DNA from: an uncultured Bacteroidota bacterium
GTDB taxonomy: Bacteria; Bacteroidota; Bacteroidia; Chitinophagales; Chitinophagaceae
Length of the DNA stretch: 64,000 nucleotides
Assembly (NCBI GenBank): GCA_937928385.1
Contig: CALEZD010000025.1
Coordinates: forward strand, 1 to 64,000
Reading direction: 5' to 3'
The position numbers and the translations under genes are program-made. The stretch's first letter is position 1. Every line of letters starts with the position of its first letter. Under the pieces are notes generated by a model. The model was given only the letters and a program-made list of their open reading frames with translations. It was not told the origin of the DNA and ran no database searches. Positions 1-8,625 of this stretch are shown here, piece after piece.

Positions 1-2
1 AT

Positions 3-308
3 GTGAGGATAGTAGCACCGAGCAATGTGAGAGAAATAACAGAAAATGTAAATAAAGTATCTGTTTACCCCAATCCTACACACAGTCATATTACCTTGTC
101 ATTCGATAAGACAAGTATGCAGGAATTAAGTGTGGACTTGTATGATATGACCGGCAAACATGTAGCAGAGCTTCTTCAGCCAATTGAACAAAACAAACAA
201 GAATATTCCTTTGAATTGAATAACTACAATATACCGCAGGGTATATATATCATGCAGGTAAAAAATGGCTCATCAGTTTCATATCAGCGTATAGCTAAAG
301 TAAACTAA
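3..308 (+). CDS. T9SS cargo protein, C-terminal fragment
   Basis: The reading frame is open from the window edge, so this is the last ~100 residues of a longer protein whose function cannot be told. The fragment carries a type A T9SS C-terminal sorting domain: VSVYPNPTHSHITLSF near residue 20, then a beta-rich segment with LYDMTGK, and a GIYIMQV close near the end. Such domains direct export across the outer membrane and are removed at the surface. A terminator follows at about 322-359, so this gene ends its own transcript. Confidence 0.85.
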   Translation: MRIVAPSNVREITENVNKVSVYPNPTHSHITLSFDKTSMQELSVDLYDMTGKHVAELLQPIEQNKQEYSFELNNYNIPQGIYIMQVKNGSSVSYQRIAKVN

Positions 309-321
309 GGTGTCATAAGGC

Positions 322-359
322 AAGGAGGGTATGTGCAGGAGCATACCCTTCCTTTTTTT
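322..359 (+). terminator. Rho-independent terminator after the T9SS protein
   Basis: GGGTATG (327-333) pairs with CATACCC (342-348) around an 8-nt loop. The stem extends outward through AAGGA/TTCCTT with one bulge and is followed by a T run on the plus strand. It separates the T9SS gene from the GTG-started lipoprotein gene at 374. Confidence 0.75.
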
Positions 360-373
360 AAAAAGATACAACT

Positions 374-739
374 GTGAAAAAAGTGTTTTCATTTATAGGC
401 TGTTTTGCCCTTACAGTTGCAGTACTGCAATCGTGCAAAAAAGAAACATTAAAGCCTGAACCTAATCCTGTACCGGAACCACCCTGCCAACCAACCTACA
501 CGTCAGACATTAATGCTATTGTGAATACAAAATGTGCCATCTCGGGTTGCCACAATGGCAATTCCGGCGTTGTGGGCTTTACAAGTTATACCCCGCTAAA
601 AGAACGGGCAGACAACGGCAGGATAAAATCTTATGTTTTTGAACTGAAAATCATGCCTCCCGCAAGCGCGGCTCAACTTACCGAAGATGAAAAAAAACTG
701 CTGCAATGCTGGTTAGATAATGATGCACCCGAAAATTAA
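374..739 (+). CDS. Cytochrome-c-like lipoprotein with CX4CH motif
   Basis: 121 aa with a GTG start. Residues 1-20 form a signal peptide ending in lipobox LQSC (lipid Cys21), followed by a Pro-rich linker (30-40). C54-AISG-C59-H60 is a haem c-type motif with four rather than two residues between the cysteines, and an MPP sequence near residue 98 could supply the distal Met. This looks like a small cytochrome c domain held in the periplasm or on the outer membrane. The 3' end overlaps the next gene by 20 nt, so the two are probably translated together. Haem attachment is inferred from the motif; it could instead be a non-haem relative. Confidence 0.8.
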   Translation: MKKVFSFIGCFALTVAVLQSCKKETLKPEPNPVPEPPCQPTYTSDINAIVNTKCAISGCHNGNSGVVGFTSYTPLKERADNGRIKSYVFELKIMPPASAAQLTEDEKKLLQCWLDNDAPEN

Positions 740-2186
740 ATATATCCTTATACTGTGCTTTATCGTCACAGCCTCCTGCAAACATGAGCCTTTCAACCCT
801 TTGCCCAATGGTAATGGCAACTATCCTGATCATGTAGCAAAAATCATTCTAACGAAATGCGCTACCACAGGCTGTCATAACAATGCCAGCTACACGGGGG
901 CGGGCGGGCTGAACCTTACCAGGTGGGACAAACTATTCGATGGTGGTAATACAGGCGCAGTAGTGATACCATACCGGCCCGATTTCAGCACAATTTGTTT
1001 TTACACGAACACTGATACATCGCTTGGGCCCACATTAATACCTACCATGCCTGTAAACAGTACCCCTTTAAGCAAAGAGGAATACATAACATTACGCGAC
1101 TGGATTGCATCAGGTGCACCTGATGCAAAGGGGAATATCAAATTTGCAGATAACCCGTCGCGCAGCAAGCTGTATGTTACCAACCAGCTTTGCGATGTGG
1201 TGACAGTATTTGATACAGAAACCAAATTGCAGATGCGGTACATTACTACAGGCAACAAGCCTGCAGAAGAATTTCCGCGTACGGTAAAAGTATCACCGGA
1301 CAGGAAGTATTGGTACGTTAGCTTTTTTGCCACTTCTGATATGGTTCAGAAATTCAGTGCTGTTGATGATAAACTAATAGGAGAAATAAACCTTGGGCCC
1401 GGAGCATGGACATCATTTGTCATTACACAAGACGGTAAGTATGGTTTTTTCGTTGATAATAACAATCCCGGCAAAGTAGCTTATGCTGACCTGGAAAAGA
1501 TGCAACTTCTGGCCACCTATACTTTTGGTGGGAAATTCATATACCCATCTGGCATAGCCGTCAATGAAGAATTTAAGACCATCTACGTGGGTAATACGAC
1601 TGGTAATTATATCTATACCATTGACATTACTGACCCCTTGAAACCCGCAATTAAAGAACTACCTATAGATGGAGGTACAGAAATTCTATATCACTCCACA
1701 TTAAACCCCGACGAGCTGATTACTGACAATAAAGGTAATTGCGTAGTTGCCTGTGCAGGATCCGGCGAGTTGAAGATTATCAATATGAAAACTGATAAAG
1801 TCGTACAATCTATACAGCTGGGGGCTGCTCCATTTTTTATGGATTATTCACCGGTTGCCCATCAACTGCTTGTCACTTGTCCGCAGGACGAACATACATT
1901 CCCCGGCAACACTGGCTCAGTGGCAGTAGTGGATATGAACAGTTTTGCTGTAATTAAAAGAATCAACAGCGGTTACCAACCCTTCGGTATAGCCATAGAT
2001 GAGATACATGGTATAGCAGCTGTTGTAAATGCCAATCTCAGCCCCAACGGCAATGAACCACACCACTCTACCGACTGTGGCGGGCGCAATGGCAACGTTA
2101 CCTTTATTGACCTGCAAACAATGGAACTAATTCCTAAGCTGCGTTCAGAAGTAGCTGTTTTCCCTTATGGTGCAGCAGCACGATAA
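720..2186 (+). CDS. Lipoprotein with CX4CH cytochrome-like domain and YVTN-type beta-propeller
   Basis: 488 aa starting at a double ATG inside the previous gene. The signal peptide has lipobox TASC (Cys20). C47-ATTG-C52-H53 is again a CX4CH motif, with an MP pair near residue 113 as possible distal ligand. From about residue 145 the protein has repeats of the KLYVTNQ...VTVFDTETK / GKYGFFVDN / KTIYVGNTTGNYIYTIDI type, as in YVTN/surface-layer beta-propellers. It is probably a membrane-anchored periplasmic or surface redox or binding protein. Pairing with the smaller CX4CH lipoprotein suggests electron transfer or a shared complex; the substrate is unknown. Confidence 0.8.
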   Translation: MMHPKIKYILILCFIVTASCKHEPFNPLPNGNGNYPDHVAKIILTKCATTGCHNNASYTGAGGLNLTRWDKLFDGGNTGAVVIPYRPDFSTICFYTNTDTSLGPTLIPTMPVNSTPLSKEEYITLRDWIASGAPDAKGNIKFADNPSRSKLYVTNQLCDVVTVFDTETKLQMRYITTGNKPAEEFPRTVKVSPDRKYWYVSFFATSDMVQKFSAVDDKLIGEINLGPGAWTSFVITQDGKYGFFVDNNNPGKVAYADLEKMQLLATYTFGGKFIYPSGIAVNEEFKTIYVGNTTGNYIYTIDITDPLKPAIKELPIDGGTEILYHSTLNPDELITDNKGNCVVACAGSGELKIINMKTDKVVQSIQLGAAPFFMDYSPVAHQLLVTCPQDEHTFPGNTGSVAVVDMNSFAVIKRINSGYQPFGIAIDEIHGIAAVVNANLSPNGNEPHHSTDCGGRNGNVTFIDLQTMELIPKLRSEVAVFPYGAAAR

Positions 2187-2237
2187 ATAAATTGTTTTCT
2201 TGCTTACTTTTGAAGCTGTTTCAAAAAAAAAACGGAT

Positions 2238-2582
2238 ATGAACCAGCAGGTAAAAGAATTCAACGAGTATCGTGCCAAAATGAATGAAGTAATTCTTGGC
2301 AAACAGAATAAAGTCATCAACAGGCTCTTCAACCTGGATACTAATACTTATGCCGAAGGGGCGCTGCCTGTTAAGACCAAAGAAATGCTGGGACTGGTAG
2401 CCAGTATGGTACTACGCTGCGACGATTGCATCAAATACCACGTAGAAAAATGCCACGAGCAAGGTGTAAGTACAGATGAACTGTATGAAATATTTGCAGT
2501 GGCAAATATTGTAGGTGGTACTATTGTCATACCCCACACAAGGCGCGCGGCTGAATATTGGGAAGCATTGCAGGAAGGTTAA
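2238..2582 (+). CDS. Carboxymuconolactone decarboxylase/AhpD-like protein
   Basis: 114 aa. C61-DD-C64-IKY-H68 matches the CxxCxxxH active site of the AhpD/CMD family, small all-helical proteins that act as thiol peroxidase partners or decarboxylases. The motif and length suit the AhpD-like single-domain type, so a thiol-dependent antioxidant role is the better guess. It converges with bshA, the stop codons overlapping by 4 nt. Bacillithiol made by BshA is a thiol cofactor, but no functional link is shown. A TACTTTTG box at 2205-2212, 25 nt before the ATG, may be its -7 promoter element. Confidence 0.8.
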   Translation: MNQQVKEFNEYRAKMNEVILGKQNKVINRLFNLDTNTYAEGALPVKTKEMLGLVASMVLRCDDCIKYHVEKCHEQGVSTDELYEIFAVANIVGGTIVIPHTRRAAEYWEALQEG

Positions 2583-3775
2583 GCTACCTCCTGCCCTTCT
2601 TCTTCATTTTTCTTTTTCAGGGCACGTAGCCTGCGGTCGTCCCTGCCTGCAAAATAGGATTCAATTACCGATTCGTATAGTTGCTCATATATAGGCACTA
2701 TACGTGCTTTGTCAAAGCTGCGTGCGTGCAATGCAGCCGCGTTTTTAAAACTGGCCAGCGTAGCGTCGTCCTGCAGAATATGTATAGCATGTTGAGACAT
2801 ATTGAGGATATCCCCCACTTCGCTCAGGTAGCCTGTTTTATCGTGAATGTTAATTTCGGGCAAGCCGCCTGTATTGGTAGATATAACCGGTACACCGCAG
2901 GCCATCGCTTCCAGTGCTGATAAGCCAAAGCTTTCGCTCTGCGATGGCAACAGGAACAAGTCTGCTATGCTGAGGATTTCATCCACCTGGTCTTGCCTGC
3001 CCAGGAAGCGGATGTCCTTAAACACCCTGAGCGTACGGGCCAGCTCTTCCGCATTCTGCCTTTCGGGGCCATCACCTACCATCAGCAGTTTTGAGGGCAC
3101 TTTTTCCCGCACCCGTTCAAATACCCTGATAACGTCATCTACCCTCTTTACCTTGCGGAAGTTGGACGCGTGTACCAATATACGCTCGCCATGCGGGGCC
3201 ACCATTTTCTTAAAATGGTCTTTGTCAGACTGGCGGAACCTTTCTGTATCTACAAAGTTGGGAATTACTACAATGTCTTTTTCTATTTCAAAAGAGCGAT
3301 AAGTTTCTTCGCGCAGGCTGTCGGATACGGCTGTTATCGCATCCGATTCGTTGATGGAGTGCGTTACCACCGGCGCATAAGTCTGGTCTTTGCCCACCAA
3401 AGTAATATCGGTGCCGTGCAGTGTGGTTATGTAGGGTATATCGGCATTAGTTTTTTTCAGTATCTGCCGGGCAAAGTATGCGGCAGAAGCATGTGGTATA
3501 GCATAGTGTACATGCAACAGGTCCAGCTTATTGATGTTGATGACGTTCACCAACGTACTGGTCAGCGCTGTTTCGTAAGGCGGAAAGTCAAATAAAGGAT
3601 ATTTGGGTACCGACACCTCGTGGTAACAGATATTAGGGTGAAAATGCAGCCTGACAGGTTGCTGGTAGGAGATAAAATGTATCTCATGACCTTTGCCGGA
3701 CAATGCCATACCCAATTCAGTGGCCAACACCCCGCTACCGCCAAAAGTGGGGTAACACACAATACCGATTTTCAT
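2579..3775 (-). CDS. bshA: N-acetyl-alpha-D-glucosaminyl L-malate synthase BshA
   Basis: 398 aa, GT4 glycosyltransferase catalysing the first step of bacillithiol synthesis (UDP-GlcNAc plus L-malate). The N terminus MKIGIVCYPTFGGSG with the glycine-rich GGSG loop, HVHYAIPHA near residue 90, TLHGTDITLVG near 118 and the C-terminal EX7E region in SQSESFGLSALEAMACG are typical of BshA. It is cytoplasmic. No bshB or bshC is in the window. An acidic/basic tail (RRLRALKKKNEEEG) follows the conserved fold. Confidence 0.92.
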   Translation of the reverse strand: MKIGIVCYPTFGGSGVLATELGMALSGKGHEIHFISYQQPVRLHFHPNICYHEVSVPKYPLFDFPPYETALTSTLVNVININKLDLLHVHYAIPHASAAYFARQILKKTNADIPYITTLHGTDITLVGKDQTYAPVVTHSINESDAITAVSDSLREETYRSFEIEKDIVVIPNFVDTERFRQSDKDHFKKMVAPHGERILVHASNFRKVKRVDDVIRVFERVREKVPSKLLMVGDGPERQNAEELARTLRVFKDIRFLGRQDQVDEILSIADLFLLPSQSESFGLSALEAMACGVPVISTNTGGLPEINIHDKTGYLSEVGDILNMSQHAIHILQDDATLASFKNAAALHARSFDKARIVPIYEQLYESVIESYFAGRDDRRLRALKKKNEEEGQEVA

Positions 3776-3922
3776 CTGATAATAATTGTCTTTTCAATGG
3801 CCAGATGGAACTCACTGCAGTTTCTGAACTGGCTTGGCTGGCTATTCTCCGTTCCTCTGCGTGCAACACCTGAACTCTTATTTACTCGTTTCATACACTA
3901 TCCTTTAAAAGAAGTTGTTGGT

Positions 3923-4246
3923 TTACATTTTAGCATGTGCCAGCACATAAGCCCTTACCTTGCCCGCCTGCACATCTTCCAACTTGGCTTTTTTACTCAT
4001 GCGGGGCAATACGCGTTCCCACTTATCAACCGTCAGGGTTTCTGGTTCTTTCAGGTCGTGGCATTTGCCGCAACTGCCTAAAAATATAGTTTTACCCTCC
4101 TCCATCTGGTCTTCGCTATAGTTCTTTTTCACTTCAGCCACTATATCTTCGGGAGTCTTGGTAGCAGTAGTTGTTTTTTTAGCCGTACACTGCGCCATCA
4201 ATACTGAGGCAGCGGCAATTGTCAATATGGTTGTTAACCTGTTCAT
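3923..4246 (-). CDS. Monohaem c-type cytochrome lipoprotein
   Basis: 107 aa. Signal peptide with lipobox MAQC (Cys20), a Thr/Lys-rich linker, then GKTIFLGSCGKCH with canonical C59xxC62H63 haem attachment. PRMSKKA places Met83 as likely sixth ligand. It should be an outer- or inner-membrane-anchored periplasmic electron carrier. It stands alone, 147 nt upstream of bshA on the same strand, so it may share its transcript. A CAAAACTA sequence at 4284-4291 (TAGTTTTG on the minus strand) resembles a -7 promoter box. Confidence 0.88.
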   Translation of the reverse strand: MNRLTTILTIAAASVLMAQCTAKKTTTATKTPEDIVAEVKKNYSEDQMEEGKTIFLGSCGKCHDLKEPETLTVDKWERVLPRMSKKAKLEDVQAGKVRAYVLAHAKM

Positions 4247-4337
4247 ATATGGGGCTATTTATTTGTAAATATAGCCAATTGGACAAAACTATGGCATTGT
4301 AAGTCAATTCGTAACTCTGTTTTTTTATATTTACCAA

Positions 4338-5702
4338 ATGAGAAAATCTATACTTTCCATAGCAATACTGGCCTTATCTTTTACTACACAGGCACAGGAT
4401 TCAGTTGCGTTCCGCAACATACATGATGAAATAATGCTGCGTGGCACCTGCTACGAAGACCTGCGGGTGTTGAGTAAAAATATCGGCCACAGGCTCAGCG
4501 GCAGCCCGCAGGCAGAAAAAGCTATAGTATGGGCGCAAAAGGCGATGGAAGCAGCAGGTGCCGATAAGGTATGGCTGCAACCGGTGGAGGTGCCGCATTG
4601 GGTAAGGGGTAAAGAATACCTGAAACTCAAATTTGCAGGCAGTAAAGATTACAAAGAAGTAACCATGCTATCGCTGGGCAATGCCGTGGGTACAGATGGC
4701 AAAATATTAGAAGCCCCCATCATCATAGCCAACAACTTTGAAGAATTTGAAAAGATGCCTGGTAAAGATGTGAAGGGGAAAATCGTATTCTTCAACTACC
4801 GTTTCAGGCAAGACCTGCCGCATACTTTTGAAGGCTATGGAGATGCAGGGCCCTACCGCTGGCGAGGGCCCAGTGTAGCTTCGTCCAAAGGTGCTGCGGG
4901 TGTTATCATACGTTCTGTTTCTACGGGACTGGATGATTTTCCGCATACAGGTGCTATGCGTTATGCTGACACAGTAAAGCCTATTCCGGCAATAGCCATA
5001 GGCAATACATCTGCCGACCTGCTGGAACGGGAACTAAAGAAAGGAAATGTACAGGCGCAAATCATGTCGGAATGTAAAATGCTGGGCACGGTCCGCTCTT
5101 TTAATGTGATAGGAGAAATAACCGGCTCTGTTTACCCTGATAAATATATTGTCGTAGGCGGCCACCTCGACTCCTGGGACGTAGGCGATGGTGCGCATGA
5201 TGACGGCGCGGGTTGCGTACAATCTATCGAAGTGCTGAGAACATTTAAAGTGCTGAACATCAAACCACGTTACACAGTAAGGGCGGTGATGTTTATGAAT
5301 GAAGAAAATGGGCTGAAAGGCGGGCTGGCTTATAACGACTCAGCACTGGCACGCAAAGAAGAACATATACTGGCTATAGAAAGCGATGCGGGTGGTTTTT
5401 CGCCCCGTGGCTTCGGGCTGGCAATGAAGGAAGAACAGCGCAGGCAAATAAGGTCTTACAGGAAACTATTCCTGCCGTATGGCGTATACGACTTTGAACG
5501 CGAAGAAGGTGGTGCCGACATATCGCCCATGCAGAGGCGGGGTGTACCTTGCGCCGGCCTACGCCCCGACCCGCAGCGTTACTTCGACCTGCACCATACA
5601 GCCAACGACGTGTTTGAACAAATTAACCATAGGGAATTGAAACTGGGCGCTGTAGCACTGACGCAACTCGTGTATATAACGAGTACATACGGATTGAAAT
5701 AA
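4338..5702 (+). CDS. M28 family zinc metallopeptidase with PA domain (carboxypeptidase Q-like)
   Basis: 454 aa, exported (signal peptide to about residue 19, TQA-Q). A protease-associated domain occupies about residues 115-240. The catalytic domain shows zinc ligands H276 (GGHLDSWD), D288 (HDDGAG), E322/E323 (MNEENG), D350 (ESDAGG) and H420 (DLHHTAND). The family contains amino- and carboxypeptidases that trim small peptides; the layout resembles plasma glutamate carboxypeptidase. Its stop overlaps the permease ATG (TAATG), so the two genes are translationally coupled, consistent with peptide trimming followed by uptake. Confidence 0.9.
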   Translation: MRKSILSIAILALSFTTQAQDSVAFRNIHDEIMLRGTCYEDLRVLSKNIGHRLSGSPQAEKAIVWAQKAMEAAGADKVWLQPVEVPHWVRGKEYLKLKFAGSKDYKEVTMLSLGNAVGTDGKILEAPIIIANNFEEFEKMPGKDVKGKIVFFNYRFRQDLPHTFEGYGDAGPYRWRGPSVASSKGAAGVIIRSVSTGLDDFPHTGAMRYADTVKPIPAIAIGNTSADLLERELKKGNVQAQIMSECKMLGTVRSFNVIGEITGSVYPDKYIVVGGHLDSWDVGDGAHDDGAGCVQSIEVLRTFKVLNIKPRYTVRAVMFMNEENGLKGGLAYNDSALARKEEHILAIESDAGGFSPRGFGLAMKEEQRRQIRSYRKLFLPYGVYDFEREEGGADISPMQRRGVPCAGLRPDPQRYFDLHHTANDVFEQINHRELKLGAVALTQLVYITSTYGLK

Positions 5703-6832
5703 TGCAGGACAACAGCGGAAATATCAGCATTATGAAAAAGCTGCTCCGGAAGCCGGCCGCTGTAGTTGCATTAGCCATAATTGGACTTACCTGTTTTGTA
5801 GCGGTATTCGCCTACCTGTTTGCACCCGATAACACCCCCAATGCCAACAGGATGGTAGTAGAGCTGGGTGCCCGGGAACCCGGCTTTACCAAGGTGCTGC
5901 TTTATATACCTAACTCGGCAACTGCTTCAGAACTACAACCATCATGGACGGATATATTCAGCGGTACGCCTTCGGCCTATACCGCTATACCTGTCAACAG
6001 CTATTGGTTTGAAGGCGACAAACTCATGGTTGCACACTATATAGATGAAGGCATTGAAGACACATTATCTTACGCCGTCAGCTACCTGGCAGGAAGTAAG
6101 AATACCGCTTTGGCCCTGCCGCAAAAACAGGATTATATAAAAGATGAGCTATTGCAGGAAACCACCTATTACCTGGGTACCGACAGGTATGGCAGGGATA
6201 TACTCTCCCGCCTGCTGATAGGGGCGCGTGTAAGCTTGGCTGTAGGCTTTATAGCGGTGCTGCTGTCTATCACTATAGGCATCTTCCTCGGCTCCTTATC
6301 GGGCTACTATGGCGGCATTATCGACAATATGGTCATGTGGCTCATCAATATCCTCTGGGCTATCCCTACCCTGCTGCTGGTGTTCGCTATTACACTTACT
6401 ATAGGCAAAGGTTTCTGGCAGATATTTATTGCTATAGGGCTTACCATGTGGGTGAGTGCCGCGCGCCTCATCAGGGGGCAGGTGATGGCGCTCAAGGAAA
6501 TGGAATACATTACTGCGGCCAAAGCGCTGGGGCTGAAAGACGCCCGCATCATATACAGGCATATACTGCCCAATATAGCCGGGCCTGTAATGGTGGTAGC
6601 AGCCAGCAACTTTGCCACTGCCATACTTATTGAAGCTGGTTTGAGCTTTCTTGGTATCGGCGTGCAACCACCCATGCCCAGTTGGGGATTGATGATAAAG
6701 GAGCATTATAACTTCCTACTCACCAACAGGCCATTTCTCGCTATTGTACCGGGCATTGCTATTATGCTGCTGGTATATGCTTTTAATATCCTGGGTAATG
6801 CGCTCAGGGATGTGCTGGATGTGAGGGGGTGA
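5702..6832 (+). CDS. ABC transporter permease, DppC/OppC type
   Basis: 376 aa. TM1 lies at about residues 17-37, a long periplasmic stretch runs to about 155, then GTDRYGRDILSRLLIGARVSL and five further membrane segments. The EAA loop is EYITAAKALGLKDARIIYRHILPN, the contact for the ATPase. The family imports di- or oligopeptides (or nickel) together with a DppB-type permease, two ATPases and a binding protein, none of which are nearby. An internal ATG at 5732 (MKKLLRKP) is an alternative start. The 3' end abuts the opposite-strand gene with no spacer. Confidence 0.88.
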   Translation: MQDNSGNISIMKKLLRKPAAVVALAIIGLTCFVAVFAYLFAPDNTPNANRMVVELGAREPGFTKVLLYIPNSATASELQPSWTDIFSGTPSAYTAIPVNSYWFEGDKLMVAHYIDEGIEDTLSYAVSYLAGSKNTALALPQKQDYIKDELLQETTYYLGTDRYGRDILSRLLIGARVSLAVGFIAVLLSITIGIFLGSLSGYYGGIIDNMVMWLINILWAIPTLLLVFAITLTIGKGFWQIFIAIGLTMWVSAARLIRGQVMALKEMEYITAAKALGLKDARIIYRHILPNIAGPVMVVAASNFATAILIEAGLSFLGIGVQPPMPSWGLMIKEHYNFLLTNRPFLAIVPGIAIMLLVYAFNILGNALRDVLDVRG

Positions 6833-8545
6833 TTACATTCCTTCAGCTATTCCACTCGCTTCCATATCCTCCGGCGGCAACCAGAAAACAATAGGCAATG
6901 TCTTATGCGACCTAATAGGTATATCCTCTATTGTAGACGGAATCCAGTTGGGCATTTGTGATACCAGGCGGAGTGCAGCATCATTGCAACGTTCATCAAA
7001 GCCTTCCACTATATACGGATCCTGAACTTTACCAAACTCGTCAACAAAAAATCCAATTTTGACTTTACCTTCTAAGCGCATTCGTCTTGCTTCTTCAGGA
7101 TATTCCAGGTGTTGCCCTATATAAGTCATAACGTCTCCGTCAAATTGTGCCTGTGTATATAGAGGTAGACAATCTATTATCTTTCCGCTCCTATCATAGC
7201 AGACTTGTATTAAATCACCATACGGACTTTTTGTTTTCCTCTTAATTTTTCCATCATCATAATAGGTATTTACAAATCCGGTGAAAGTATCAGCTGCAAA
7301 ATGCAGAACAACCCATTTGTCTTTTGTCCCTTTATAGTAATAGGTACATTTCCCGTCAGCAATACCGTTTTTATATTCTACCTCAGAGAACAAAGCACCG
7401 GAACTATCGTAACCAACTGCTGTACCGTTCAAGAGGTTTTTAGTATAATACTCTTTACTCATTACTTTCCCATTACCGGGATAGTAACGCACCCATTCTC
7501 CAACACGCATATTCTGGTCTATTTCCCCTTCAAGTATAACCCTGTCGTTATTTGTGGAATCAAAGTACTTTGCGCTACCACCCTTATTATCTTTAAAGTG
7601 TATTTTGGCCAATATACTTTCACTACCATCATAGTAAATAGTCCAAATTCCTTTCTTAACACCTCGGTTATACCTGCCTGCAAGTTTTATTTTTCCTGTT
7701 GGTGTGTGATAAAAAACATAATCACTATCCAGCAATCCGTCTTTGTAGTATTGAAGTGACGAAACTCTTCCGGAATCATAATACTTCCATATACCCTCTT
7801 TCAGCGTTTGCCCCCTACGGCGAACATAATATCTCGATGTGTTTCTGCTATATACCTGACGCTGTTCAAGCGACACATTCACTTTATATTTCACCATGCC
7901 TTCTGCTCGCTTCATCCCATTCGAATCGTAGTACTCATTCTTTCCTTCAGGTACTCCAAAATAATAACTTTCGATAGATGATATTTTACCGTTTCTGTAG
8001 TAATACAGCCATTGTTTATGTTCCTGAAAAGTGGTGTCTTTACCATATGCAACTCTTACCATCAGCCCTTCATAAGATTTGCTGCCATCATCATAATAGC
8101 CGGTGCCATATAGCATAGGCTGTTCCTTGTAATATTCTTCAATGCATCGGACCTTACCGTCCTTATAATAATACGTCCATTTTCCTGTCTTATGGTTATT
8201 TATATACTCACCCTCAGATGACTTACTGCCATCATCACGATAATACTCACACTGACCATCTTTTATAGCTACCTCACGTTCTATTGAATAATTATAATCT
8301 ATTTGTACAGGAAGAACACTTCCTTTAAAAACAGGAAGATTCTTAGCTGAATAATACTCTACTTTAAACCTATTCCCCTCTTTCACAACGGGAGGACGAT
8401 AATAGGAAATATTTTTAGCCTTCGTTTTTTTGAAGTCTATATTATAAAAAACTGTGTCTTCAAAATTCGCACTGACTTTTTGAGCAAGTACGGGGTAAGA
8501 CGCAAACAGATATAAGAGTAATAATGTAAATAGACGACAGTTCAT
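6833..8545 (-). CDS. MORN-like repeat protein with C-terminal TonB domain
   Basis: 570 aa from the ATG at 8545; a longer frame begins at a TTG, but the ATG gives a clean signal peptide (MNCRLFTLLLLYLFASYPVLAQ). About residues 55-455 hold many imperfect repeats of the form G-x-W-x-YYY-x-(D/N)G-K, as in MORN_2/YwqK-like toxin-antitoxin repeats. The last ~90 residues (FDGDVMTYIGQHLEYPEEAR...GKVKIGFFVDEFGKV) are a TonB C-terminal domain. There is no inner-membrane anchor beyond the signal peptide, so it is likely periplasmic or outer-membrane associated. No TonB box partner is apparent nearby. Confidence 0.85.
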   Translation of the reverse strand: MNCRLFTLLLLYLFASYPVLAQKVSANFEDTVFYNIDFKKTKAKNISYYRPPVVKEGNRFKVEYYSAKNLPVFKGSVLPVQIDYNYSIEREVAIKDGQCEYYRDDGSKSSEGEYINNHKTGKWTYYYKDGKVRCIEEYYKEQPMLYGTGYYDDGSKSYEGLMVRVAYGKDTTFQEHKQWLYYYRNGKISSIESYYFGVPEGKNEYYDSNGMKRAEGMVKYKVNVSLEQRQVYSRNTSRYYVRRRGQTLKEGIWKYYDSGRVSSLQYYKDGLLDSDYVFYHTPTGKIKLAGRYNRGVKKGIWTIYYDGSESILAKIHFKDNKGGSAKYFDSTNNDRVILEGEIDQNMRVGEWVRYYPGNGKVMSKEYYTKNLLNGTAVGYDSSGALFSEVEYKNGIADGKCTYYYKGTKDKWVVLHFAADTFTGFVNTYYDDGKIKRKTKSPYGDLIQVCYDRSGKIIDCLPLYTQAQFDGDVMTYIGQHLEYPEEARRMRLEGKVKIGFFVDEFGKVQDPYIVEGFDERCNDAALRLVSQMPNWIPSTIEDIPIRSHKTLPIVFWLPPEDMEASGIAEGM

Positions 8546-8587
8546 CAGGAGAATAAAAGCTTGGGTACACAATAATACTTAATAGCG

Positions 8588-8618
8588 TAAAAAAAACAAA
8601 CCCCGCAATTGCGGGGTT
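8588..8618 (-). terminator. Rho-independent terminator ending the ribosomal operon
   Basis: On the minus strand AACCCCGC, loop AATT, GCGGGGTT is followed by GTTTTTTTT, a textbook intrinsic terminator 8 nt after the map stop codon. It marks the end of the S10-to-map transcript. Confidence 0.92.
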
Positions 8619-8625
8619 GAATATC

